Below, one piece after another: positions 11,311 through 21,735 of a stretch of DNA of 64,000 nt. Origin of the DNA: Torreya grandis. Lineage: Eukaryota; Streptophyta; Pinopsida; Cupressales; Taxaceae. A model generated the notes under the pieces. That model saw only the letters and a list, made by a program, of their open reading frames with translations. It was not told the origin of the DNA and ran no database searches. A program made the position numbers and the translations under genes. Where the stretch lies: contig JARHVA010001175.1 of assembly GCA_037957365.1 (NCBI GenBank), positions 1,147,001 through 1,211,000 of the forward strand. The letters run 5' to 3'. Each line of letters starts with the position of its first letter. Within the stretch, counting starts at the first letter, position 1.

Positions 11311-12597
11311 TGTAGACACCAGAATTGTGTCTAACCCTTGTCGTCCTCCCCTTAACCCCTGTCGACCATTTTCCCACAAGCCTTGACCTTGGCAGCATGT
11401 AAGAATGAGTAGAAGGCTAAAATTAGTGTCTGTCTCCATTCTGCATCTGCCGACACCGGTCACTACTCGATCGACGTCGCCGACATCGGTCACCTTTTCG
11501 GTCGACATCGGCATTCTTGCCGGCGTCGATCATCCTTAAACTGTGTCTGTTAATTCATTTCTCAATCTGTTATTCGGTTGCCAATTAGTTTGGCAATTGG
11601 TTATCGGACCTGCAGCATCAAAACGTTTCTTTAATCCGAACCCTGCAGTAATGATCAACCAGTTTTCTTGCATCCAACTAAATGATCACCATTTTTTCTT
11701 GCATCCAATCAATCTACGATCAATCTCTCGTGTCTCTCTCTCTCCAGTATAGGAACTCTGCTTCGGTCATCTGGCAGCACAATGACAACTTCAATCATGT
11801 CTCTTATCATGTCTTCAATGTGTAACAGGTAAGTATCTTGCTCTGTGTTTTTGTTTTATTCTCTGATTATTATTTTTTATTTACTGTCATCAACTCCTAT
11901 TTAGACTTAGACTACAGCCCCAAGACCTTATTTCTTCCCGTATCAACTCTATCTACCATTCCAAAATATACAGTCACTCTACCCAGATCCCTGTAAAAAC
12001 CCCCAAACAATCCTTCTGACTCCTAAACTGACTCCTTAACCCTCAGACACCATTTTGCAACCCTAAAACCTATCCAAACCCTGACCGGACCCAACCAGAC
12101 TCGACCAGACCTATCCAAGAACTGTTTCCCTGACCAACGCCAGTCATTACCTCGACTGACGCCAGCACTTTAACCGACGTTGGCACCCTTCCCTGACCAA
12201 TGCTGACATAGAGACCGACATCGGCGACTGTGTAGAGCATTTTGCTGCATATCAGGTACGCATTTTATTTTTTGTCTTTTATTTGCTTTCATTCTGTCTC
12301 TCATTTCTACCAGTCAAATATTCTATTTTTAATCAGTGGGTTGATATCCCATAAGGAAGTTTTTGTACTTCAGGGATCAAGCATTTGCTTGACAGCCCAC
12401 CGTCTCTTCGTCTAACATTTTTTCGTGTTTAGTCTATTTTTATTTGTAGGTGTCATTCCTCCATAGCCAAAGAGGGGTACCTTCCAACGTCTAATTTTGG
12501 TGCGCATGACCATATCCAGGTATCTTCTAACCTTGACCATTTCTCTTAGTTTCTCATTTTTTTCTTTGAATGTAGAAAGCAATTTAGCGTAGAAACA
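11311..12597 (+). repeat. 5' LTR of Tat element
   Basis: Runs from TGTAGACACC to TAGAAACA. It contains two clusters of short CpG-rich palindromic motifs of the type CCGACRTCGG (about 11450-11530 and 12130-12235), a strong splice-donor-like CAG/GTAAGTAT at 11826-11834 and an acceptor-like TTTGTAG/GTG at about 12449. Transcription should start within this LTR. I could not place a TATA box with confidence. Confidence 0.95.
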
Positions 12598-13410
12598 TTC
12601 TGTCACGCCCGGTGGGACACTTAGGGCCTTCCTTGGGTTCCTTTCCCTCTTTGTTCATTTAGGTGCATTAGGTTTCTCCCTCTTCACCTCTTTCTTCTTT
12701 TCTAAAGACATCATAAGCATGAATAAAAAGAACTTTTTTTTTCTTTCTTGCACTTCTAGACTAGTCAAAACTCATATTCTTCGACTCTTTCTCCATTCAT
12801 CTTCATACGAACAAACATTTTGACTTGGACTTAAAACACTTTGCATTCATTTCTGTTTGCTTTCATTTCTTAGACCACACTTAGTAATTAATAAACGCAT
12901 ATTGAATTAATCTAGTCCATTTCATGTTACACGACCAAACCACTTGCACAAAATAAAAATCATAACTTACCTGAGACAAGGCCCGATTGGGATTTCATCC
13001 CCCAGCAAATACCTTACCCGTCCCGATGATCTTACTTGGATTTCATCACCAAGGGGAAAGCCCACTCCGTTCTCTAGCAGAGTCTAATCTCTAGGGGAAG
13101 TATATTTTGGCTAAGCAGGCCCAGTTTATCACTGGACTCGCAAAGTGAGGGGAGCTTGCTCCTTAGCACCAGGCCTTGTACAAAACCTAACACAAACTTC
13201 TTGAGCACCATAACTAACCTAAAACCATCCATAGACTACTTCTTCTAGAACCCGACTCAAAAACCAATTTTCCTCTACACACATTCTAAGGCATAAGCCA
13301 CTATAATCCTAATAATTTACTCCTAGGGTTTTAGGATCTGCTTGTGTTCTTCATCTTTTTAGTTCTTATCTACTTGTTTGAGCTTGTGAGGACATTCTTC
13401 CTTGCCTTGA
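12598..13410 (+). other. Leader and putative primer-binding region, Tat element
   Basis: The 813 bp between the 5' LTR and the first in-frame ATG of gag. The sequence right after the LTR, TTCTGTCACGCCCGGTGGGA, lies where the primer-binding site must be but does not begin with the canonical TGG. Its CTGTCACGC resembles the anticodon-arm sequence of plant tRNA-Asp rather than a complement of a tRNA 3' end, so the primer is unresolved. The rest is a T- and C-rich untranslated leader. Confidence 0.6.
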
Positions 13411-15300
13411 ATGGTTCTAACTCATAGCCAAGCCAAGGCTCTAGTCGATCACGTGAGGCATCATCCGCTTTCGTCTACCCTGTCCATTACCAGCCCTAAA
13501 ATGGAGTTCAACTCAGAGACTGAAAGAACTCCTACTAGACCATCCCCGACCCAAACACCTATTGTCCCAGAAGGGGACCAAGATTTTTGACGATTCTTGG
13601 ACCTCAACATCAAAGCCTTGCAACACTATCTCATGAATAGCTGAATGCAAGACTCCTTGGGCAATCCAATGTATGAAATGTCGACCTCTCTTCTTGAAAC
13701 TATGGCTGTATCAACGGCATCCGTAGTTCAACCCTTAGACACCCAGGCTATTGCCTTAACCAATGACCAGCCTTATACCAACCATCCAAGTGTGGCCTTT
13801 CCCTCCATCGTTGGGCCCACTTCCACCGGGGTTTCAGCCCCCTATCAACCTCAACCCACTCAACCACTTTCTACCCCCTTTCAGAATCTGGTCATCTCTA
13901 TTCCACCTACCCTTGCTCCTATCAACACTAGGGTGGCTACCTATCCATTGGCCCATGTTACAACTAACCAACCTCCCGCGATGACATCAAACCTAGCCAT
14001 GCCTTCTACCCAACCATCCTTAGTCTCCTCCTCTATCCCTACGACTAGTCATCCATACGTTGCACCCTTATTGGTACAACTGACTACATCGTATGCCTCT
14101 TCCAGCCTCTTTCAAGTGCCTTAAAATCTAGGAGGCACTCCACCCACCAATCCATCAGTAGATATCATCAAAATGCTAATGGAAAAGATGACCAACCTAG
14201 AGACCTCTATTTCTAGCTCACGCAATACTCTCTCATACGAACAAATTTGCAATGAGCTCATTCATCCTTCTATCCCAATTAGACCATATCCTAGCCAGTG
14301 GGAACTTCCTAAGTTTTCTCATTTTCAAAGCAAAGAAGACCCACAACAGCACTTACGGGCATTCAGACATGCCTGTTACCTTATCGCCCATGATGATGCA
14401 TTACTTTTACGCATGTTTCCTATGTCTCTCTCGGGTGTTGCACTTGACTGGTACAGCTCCCTTGCCAGCCATTCCCTCTTCACATTCACTCAGCTATCCT
14501 AGCTCTTCCTTGATCATTTCTCTATCAACATCACCAAGAATTTCTCAATCACAGACCTCTATTTTATCTCCCAATTCGAGGACGAATCCATTACTGATTT
14601 CATCGCTCGATGGAGGGGCCTCATCAATCAACTCTCCTTTTCCTTACCCCAACCCGAAATTATTTAACTTTTCTCCCAAGCCTGCACCAAACATATTTCT
14701 TCCACGTTGAGGGTTCAGACCTTCCACACTTTTGACAAAGCCTTCACGATGGCCCGTAAACTTGAGTTACGTGTCGTCGAGGAGAATAAAGTCAAGTTAC
14801 GGAGCAAGAATCCAAACTCCAAGACCAATGACCCCTCTTCTAAGCCTTCCTCATCCAATCCTAAATCTAAAGCTTCAACAAATGCTGTGGTCATTAGATC
14901 TTCCTCCTCTTCCTCTTCAACTAATCAGCCTGAGCCATCCACATCTCAGAGTGTCACCTGCCAATTTTAGCAGAGATACATACAGCGACAATTTACTCCA
15001 CTCAGAGAATCATACGCATATGTGTTGGAAAAACTCATCAAACAAGGGGCCCTCAATCTCGCCTAGATTTGACCACCTCCATAATTTGATCCCTCACGCG
15101 CCATCCCTGCATGGTATAGGGAAAATGACTTCTGCAACTACCACCGTGTTAAAGGTCATGACACGGGCAACTGTAAAACCCTTAACAACATAATCCAAGA
15201 CGTGCTTGAAAAGGGTGATCTCATCCTCAACAATCCCAATGCACCCCCTAATCAGGGTATCAACATCTTCAAACAACCATTCCCCAATCATCCACCAACT
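13411..15300 (+). pseudogene. Gag, Tat element
   Basis: One frame from ATG 13411 continues for the whole region, broken only by stops (for example TGA near 13588 and 13642, TAA 14122, TAG 14500). After a Pro/Thr-rich N-terminus comes the capsid-type core, about 14290-14750. It includes the segments WELPKFSHFQSKEDPQQHL, ALDWYSSLASHSLFTFTQL and FEDESITDFIARWRGLINQL. A Lys/Ser-rich basic stretch follows. A zinc-binding motif FCNYHRVKGHDTGNC lies at 15132-15173, of the CX2HX4HX4C type seen in Tat Gags. Gag forms the particle and binds RNA. Stops lie at expected Gln, Arg and Trp codons. Confidence 0.9.
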
Positions 15301-17190
15301 CAAAACAATGTCTAGACCTTGATTGACAACACTCATGAACACAACATTCAAACAGTCAATACGGTCTCGCCCTTCATTTCCAACCAACCTCAAGAGGTGA
15401 GTCCATCCATCAGTCCATCACATGTGGATGAACCTCTTTCTCTGGTTAGTTCTCCATCAACCTCTCTCATCTTGGAGGATGCCTCGACCTTACCAGCACC
15501 GCCGATTTCACCATCCTCCTTCTTGCTGCCCATGGAGGACCCAACATTTCCTACTCCTTGACTGCAAGTGGAGGGCACAATCATCCCTGCCCTTTACTCG
15601 CTTGAGGAGCTTCATTCTCTGGTTTCTTCTCCACCTAGGGAAGAACCTACCTCTCCCTCGTCTCCAACCAAGGATGAACCTGTCACGACTTCATCATGAC
15701 TTGGGGCCAAAACTACCACACCTTCAGTCCCACAATCGTCAATGTCTTATCAAGAACCCAAACCTCATCCCACATTTTCTCAGCCATTTTCCTAACTAGT
15801 GGAGAAACTTGAACTTCTCCCTTCAAGGAAAGTGGAGCATCAGGGATTATGGGAATGTCTCACAGCTCTTCAACATGCCCATGCCCTCTCATCTCATGCT
15901 GCTAATCCTCCCATGGTAGAACCTCCCAAGACTCTCAACAAAAACCAGACTTCCACTTCTAGACCATCTATATCTCAACCGACCTCATCAAAACCAAAAC
16001 CCACATCTACCCCATCTAAACCTATCAAGTCACTTGGTGTTCACCCTGTCTCCAACCTCACTCATCCACAAGTGAAGGTGGACTTAGACTAGACTTTGAC
16101 CAATAGTAGTCTTCAACCCAAATCACAGAAGACTGCCAAACCACAGAGGTGAATGCTTCCTCCCCCATCACCATTGCCCTCCATTTCGGGCCCTCATCCT
16201 TCGACCTTGACCAGAGTCCTTCCCACTTCGACCTGTAATCAAAATTGATTTCCTCCTTTGCTTCCTTTGCCTACTGCTAGCCTACCCTCTCCCAAAAGGG
16301 TGGTACCTCTCATGAAGAATGTACCATCTCTGCCTGTCACCACACCATCAACCCAGAAGGTGGTATGAAAACCTCCTCCAACTTCACCCAAGCAAAAGTC
16401 ACCGGCATCTCATACATCGATGAGCACAGACCCTTTAGAGGGCTCATACTCTTTGACCTTCCACTAAATTTTGTAGACTTCTAGCATAACTCTTCCAACC
16501 ATCAGGCCCTTCCAACCTCTCAGGTTTAAGCCCTCCTAGTTCAACTACACGAAGATTTGCTTATACCATCGTACGCCAGGACACGATACCGAGACTTGCT
16601 ATGCCCTCAAGGCTGTCATTTGCCGCTATCTGGAGAAAGACACTCTTCTCTTTGAGGACGCTCTCGACTGACCCCTGAATCCTTCTCATAACCCTCCAAC
16701 CTCTTTAAACCCATCAACATCTCATCAATAGGTTACGACCCCTTTATCTCCTTCACCTCCTATCTTTGAAATCAATGCCATTCACATAACCACTAGGTCA
16801 TAAAAGGACAAGGCAAAAGAAAAAGCTGCCATTCCTTGGACCTACCCTTTCATCAATCCACCTCAACTGCCCAAGCCTAAGATTTTTATCCTTGGCGCGC
16901 CTCAACCCTCTTCTTCTTCTTCTTCCAGACCAATCCACGACTCCATGTTGAAACAGCTTCACCAGATGCCTGTGAAGATGTCCCTCTATGACCTCATCCA
17001 AACCTCACCTCAACATCGTCAAGCCCTCATCCAAGCCCTGCAGGCAGTGGAGGTCCAACCCGAGGACCCCCAGCCACTTGCTACCCTGGTCCACTCTTTA
17101 GCCCCTGTTGCCTCAATCACATTCAGTGATTCTGAGATTCCCACATCCAACACGGAAGATCAGGATGCCACCCTCTTCATCACTGCCTAT
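15301..17190 (+). pseudogene. Pro/Ser/Thr-rich linker between Gag and PR, Tat element
   Basis: The Gag frame continues for about 630 codons with only a handful of stops and no frameshift. Composition is dominated by Pro, Ser, Thr and Gln (for example RPSISQPTSSKPKPTSTPSK near 15.98 kb). No folded domain is evident except perhaps a short acidic helix before PR (16945-17199, containing LYDLIQTSPQHRQALIQALQ). Retention of a single frame over such low-complexity sequence suggests it was translated as part of a Gag-Pol polyprotein. Confidence 0.75.
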
Positions 17191-17500
17191 GTTGATTAGA
17201 CACGCATTAAACGTGTTATGATCGATGAAGGCACCAACATCAACATTATCTCCACCCATGCCTTTGATCAGTTGGCTCTTCCCAAGAATTACGTCTCCAA
17301 AACTGACGCAATCTTGCACTCCTTTAATGACACCACTGCCACGACCATTGACACAGTAGTCCTTCATATTCGCATTGGTCCACACATAGTCCCAGAGCTC
17401 TTCTACATCATCAAAGGAGAGTTTCAATACAACATGTTACTGGGCCGACCCTGGATCTGCGCCATGGCCTGTGTCCCCTCCACTCTACACCGTTGTGTGA
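17191..17500 (+). pseudogene. Aspartic protease, Tat element
   Basis: An open stretch starting within the long 17218-18315 frame. The active-site region reads MIDEGTNINIISTHAFDQL with the catalytic Asp at 17224-17226. The flap and C-terminal part end with YNMLLGRPWICAM, matching the LLGRPW hallmark of retropepsins in this lineage. The residue after the catalytic Asp is Glu rather than Ser, Thr or Gly, so activity is uncertain even for the ancestor of this copy. It is in frame with Gag. Confidence 0.85.
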
Positions 17501-18500
17501 AATTTGAGCACGATGGGCAAGTTCACACCATTCCCACTGACCCTTCACCCTTCAAAACTTGCAACACCACCTACCATCCAAATGACGTCCTCATTCCTAT
17601 CAAGCCATCAATCCTGGCACTACCTCCATTCACAAAATCTTCGACCAGTTCGCAACAGGCGGTCGCCCTCACACCTCCCCTTCAAGTGATGACCATAGAC
17701 CCCATGGAAGACATCTTCCAAAGACTTTCATTGGGGGAGTATCGCTTACTGACCTTAGACATGTTCCAAACTCCACAAGAGTATGGATGCCTTCATTACA
17801 GCCCCAATTACGACCATCAAATCGGGACGATTGTACCTTATGGTCCTCCTCACCTCCGAACCAACCTCATCTATGGGGGGCTCAATCAAGCTCCTACTGA
17901 CATTAATCCTCTTTCTTCACCTCAACCTTTCACATCAGACTTCTCATTTCTTGGCAACCCCACCTTTGCACACACTTACCTTTATAGGTGTGCATGGAAG
18001 GGTTTTGGTTTTGGACGCTATGAGCAAGGCTCCCATCAGCCCATTGAGCCGCTCAACGATGACGATGCCAAGAAACAGTATGGCCTAGGATATCACGACC
18101 CCACTCAAGACCCTGTAGACCTTTGTCCCAAACCAACCATTGACCAATCTCCTCCACACTCGCCTATTCTTCCCCCTTCACCTACGGAGTCAGTGGTTTC
18201 CATTCCTCCTAGTTTTTTTTTGCATAAATACCATCCGCCTAGAACCCTTGACTTATCAGCTCAATGGGGTGTCCAAGTCTCTCCCTCTCATTTTTCCCAG
18301 CATGATCGAAGATGAGTCAACAACCATTCACACTGTCCACTGTGTTGACAATGATGCCATTCTTTCTTACATGGGCACTGACGATTCTTTTATCCAATGC
18401 TCCCTCCCTTTTGAGACCCAAGTTATGTTAAATGAATCAACCATTGACATCAACCTTCCTTCTACCAATGCTCCTTATGTCTTAAAGATTGGCCAATCTT
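17501..18500 (+). pseudogene. PR-RT connector with glycine-rich motif, Tat element
   Basis: The PR frame stays open to 18315. At 17989-18090 it holds a glycine-rich G-patch-like motif, WKGFGFGRYEQGSHQPIEPL, followed by YGLGYHDP, a signature often seen between PR and RT of Tat/Ogre elements. A run of nine T at about 18212-18220 marks a +1 shift. From there the coding continues in the frame that is open to 18658 (PSTNAPYVLKIGQSLDAQEQ). Confidence 0.75.
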
Positions 18501-19480
18501 TAGACGCTCAGGAGCAGCTTGACTATACCCAGTTCCTCTCCGACCATAGCAAGGCCTTTGCCTGGACTTACAGTGACATGCCTGGCATTGACCCCACCAT
18601 CGCTACCCATAACATTGTCACCAAACCAGAGGCTAAGCCTATCAGGCAAAAGCTTTGAAAGATGCATCCTCACATTGCCCTCCTTGTCAAAGAGGAGCTT
18701 TAGCGCCTCCTTTTTGTCTCCTTCATCTAGCCCATCGATTATCCACAGTGGGTCTCTAACATCATCCCAGTCACCAAGGCAACTGGGGGGATCCAGATCT
18801 AAATGAACTATCATGACCTTAACCTAGCTTGTCCCAAAGATGACTTTCCTCTTCCTAACATTGCCAGCTTGTTGATCTTACGGTCGGCCATGAGATGCTA
18901 TCTCTCATGGATGGGTTTTCAAGATACAATCAAATCCTGATCACTCTAGAAGATTAGCAAAAGACCATTTTCATTACCCCATGGGGGACTTTCTACTATC
19001 GAGTCATGCCTTTCAGCTTAAAGAACGCAGGTGCCACTTATTAGTGTGCCATGACCTACATTTTCCATGATCTCCTCCACAAAATCATGGAGGACTATGT
19101 GGATGACCTGCTCGGTAAGTCCAAGCTTCGCCATGACCATCTGACCATTTTCAAGATCATCTTCTCTCATCTTCTTTAGTACAATGTTCATCTTAACCCC
19201 AAGAAATGTGTCTTTGGGGTCCTCTCTGGCAAGCTTCTCGGCTTCATCATTTCTTTCTATGGCATCGAGATAGATCCTGCCAAGATTCGCGCTATCCTCA
19301 AAATGCTGCCCCTGACCAATCTCAAGCAGCTTCACAGTTTGCAAGGGAAGCTCCAGTCCATTCGCCGTTTCATCTCATAGCTTTCTGACCGCTGCCAACC
19401 TTTTCATCATCTCCTTAAGAAGGACGTCTCCTTTACATGGGATAAGGACTGTCAAGAGGCTTTTGAAGCCCTTAAACGCT
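18501..19480 (+). pseudogene. Reverse transcriptase, Tat element
   Basis: Fingers begin near 18530 (KAFAWTYSDMPGIDP and KPEAKPIRQKL). Next come YPQWVSNIIPVTKATGGIQI and the RT core (motif A MDGFSRYNQI at 18907, motif B MPFSLKNAGATY, motif C YVDD at 19096-19107), then the thumb (NPKKCVFGVLSGKLLGFIIS). A second frameshift near 18870 returns reading to the PR frame. Stops replace expected Trp, Arg or Gln residues. Copies genomic RNA in the particle. Confidence 0.92.
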
Positions 19481-19482
19481 AT

Positions 19483-19900
19483 TTGGTCTCTCTACCAGTC
19501 CTCATTCCACCTAAAGATGACCAACCCTTCTACCTTTACATCTCAGCCACTAATCATTCGTTAGGTGCCATGATCGCGCACCGAGACGAGCATCACCATG
19601 AGCAAGCAGTCTATTATATCAGCCAAACACTGGTCGACTATGAAACTCGGTATACTCATATCGAGAAACTCTATTTGGCATTAGTCTTTGCTGCTACCAA
19701 GCTCCACCACTATCTTCTTAATCACAAGACCTTTGTCATTACCCACACCGACCCTCTCAAATATATGCACTCCAAGCCATATCAAAATCAATGTATGGCT
19801 CAGTGGCTCATGCTGCTTACTGAGTTTGACCTCGAATTCATCCAGCAAAAATCTATCAAGGGGCAAACCATCGCTGACCAACTAGCAGTGCCCCTCTTCC
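19483..19900 (+). pseudogene. Native RNase H, Tat element
   Basis: Open for 165 codons. The domain reads QPFYLYISATNHSLGAMIAH, then VYYISQTLVDYETRYTHIEK and TDPLKYMHSKPYQNQCMAQW, the standard gypsy RNase H attached to RT. The usual first catalytic position (D in YLYLxxS) reads I/S here, as in Tat elements whose native RNase H is degenerate and complemented by a second RNase H. It ends with a frameshift near 19.92 kb. Confidence 0.88.
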
Positions 19901-19939
19901 TGACAATCAACCTTTGTAGTGTGAGTTTCCTAACGAATC

Positions 19940-20440
19940 TATCACTGCACTTTCCACCGATGACATTGTCTATCAGATGACTATGTTCTTTGACAGCTCC
20001 AAATGTCAACTCGGTGGGGGTGCTGGGGTCATTCTCATCCCACTCGAAGGGGAGCCCATGCCTCTGTCTTTTAAGCTCGACTTTGATTGTACCAATAATA
20101 TGGCTGAGTATGAGGCCTTAATTTTGGGACTTCAGACCACCCTCTCTCTTAGCATCAAGTCCATCAACATCTTTGGTGACTCGCAGCTTGTTGTCAATCA
20201 GATCAATAGTTCATACCTCTATAAAAATGAAATTTTGCAAAGGTACAAAAACCATGCTAACATTCTCCTTGTATCTTTCGACCATTACCTCCTACAGACT
20301 ATTCCTCGATCCATAAATAAGTTTGTTGACACCATGGCTTCTCTCACTTCGCATATAACATCTTCCTCATCTGCATCCAGACTTTTTGTCACGGTGCACC
20401 ATGTGTTGTTGCCTTCCTATATCTCTCTTCACATTAATCA
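19940..20440 (+). pseudogene. Archaeal-type RNase H (aRNH), Tat element
   Basis: Frame open 19977-20546. Motifs: MFFDSSKCQLGGGAGVILI (catalytic Asp in FDSS), CTNNMAEYEALILGL (Glu) and INIFGDSQLVVNQINSSYL (Asp). All catalytic acidic positions visible by eye are kept. Such an additional RNase H between native RNase H and INT defines the plant Tat lineage. It would remove RNA from the hybrid. A frameshift separates it from the upstream domain. Confidence 0.93.
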
Positions 20441-20546
20441 TGTCAACACTATAGACCCTAGCCCACGAGATGCTTGGTATAAACAACTTGTGGACTTCTT
20501 ATCTTTTTCTGTCATTCCTCCCAACCTCTCTAACAATGCACAATGA

Positions 20547-21735
20547 GCTTTTATCAAGCATACCGCTTGCTATACCATGCTAGGGGGTCTTCTCTATAAG
20601 TGAGGCTTCGACAGCCTCCTTCTTCGATGTCTCACCTCCATTGAAGCATCTCAGGCCATTAAGCAAGTCCACGATGGGATTTGTGGTGGACATTTCAGTG
20701 GGAATTCAGTTGCCAAGCGCATCCTTCGTCTGGGCTATTATTGGCCTACCCTTCATCAAGACTGTAGCGACTATGTTTAGCGTTGCATCAAGTGTCAACA
20801 GCACTCTAACTTGCTTCATCTTCCTAGTCATGCCTTATAAATCACTCAAGATTTTTGGCCTTTTTCTCAGTGGGGTTTAGATCTCATCGGTGAGATTAAC
20901 CCTCATTCGTCTCTTCATCATCAATCCATCATCACAGCCACTGAATATTTCACCAAGTGGGTGGAAGCCATTCCTCTCATCTCCACAAAAGCTAACAAGA
21001 TCATCGACTTCATCAGCACCCATATCATCTGTCATTTTGGTGTCCCTCATAAGATCATCACCGATAATGGCAAGTCCTTCAAAAACAAAACTGTCCAAAA
21101 GCTATGCGACTCATTTGGCATCAAGCTCAGTTTCTCTTCGCCTTACTACCCACAAGAAAATGGGCAAGCCGAGGCTTTCAACAAAATTCTCACTAAAATT
21201 CTCATGAAAGTGGTCAGTGACATAGGAAGGGACTGGCACATTCACATTCCCTTCACTTTGTGGGCCTATCGCACTAGCATCTGAACCTCTATGGGTGCTA
21301 CCCCTTTCTCTCTCGTGTATGGAACAGAGGCTATCTTACCTCTCAAAGTACAAATCCTGTCTCTCTGCATTTCTCTACATGACATCCTCTCCAATGATGA
21401 CTTTCATCAAGATCACTTAGCTCAACTTGAGTTACTTGATGAGCACCATCTTGCTGCCCTTAATCATCTCCATGTCTATCAACATCGCATCAAGCGCGCC
21501 TATGACAAAAATCTGTGAGAATGAGATTTCAACATCAGAGACCTCATCCTCAAAGAGAATCAGCATGTGACCAATATGGAGCAAAGTAAATGAGGTAAGT
21601 TTGCTCCTAATTGGCTTGGACCTTTCATTATCATGCACAAGTATGGCTCAGGGACTTATCATCTATCCTCTCTTGATGGATGACCAAAACTTGAGCCTCT
21701 TAATGCGTTGCATCTGCGACCGTTCTACTGCTAGT
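20547..21735 (+). pseudogene. Integrase, Tat element
   Basis: The N-terminal HHCC domain is present near 20.66-20.82 kb (QVHDGICGGHFSGNSVAKRI, then LGYYWPTLHQDC and RCIKCQQ). The core shows GLDLIGEI (Asp 20880), then HFGVPHKIITDNGKSFKNK, and ENGQAEAFNKIL (Glu). The C-terminal part has YGTEAILPLK and a GPFIIMHKYGSGTYHLSSLD module near 21.62-21.68 kb. Frameshifts near 20.87 and 21.28 kb plus several stops inactivate it. It would insert the cDNA and generate the 5 bp duplication observed. Confidence 0.93.

Noticed and set aside
12598..12640. Possible tRNA-Asp gene fragment
   Set aside because: Only about nine bases match and no cloverleaf can be drawn. More likely part of the primer-binding region.
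15422..15799. 125-codon plus frame rich in Pro, His and Leu
   Set aside because: Alternative frame of the Pro/Ser/Thr-rich Gag linker. The linker frame is continuous with Gag and PR.
18519..18806. Alternative 95-codon plus frame and 104-codon minus frame over the RT start
   Set aside because: They overlap recognised RT peptides in the true frame. Codon content is a shadow of the real gene.
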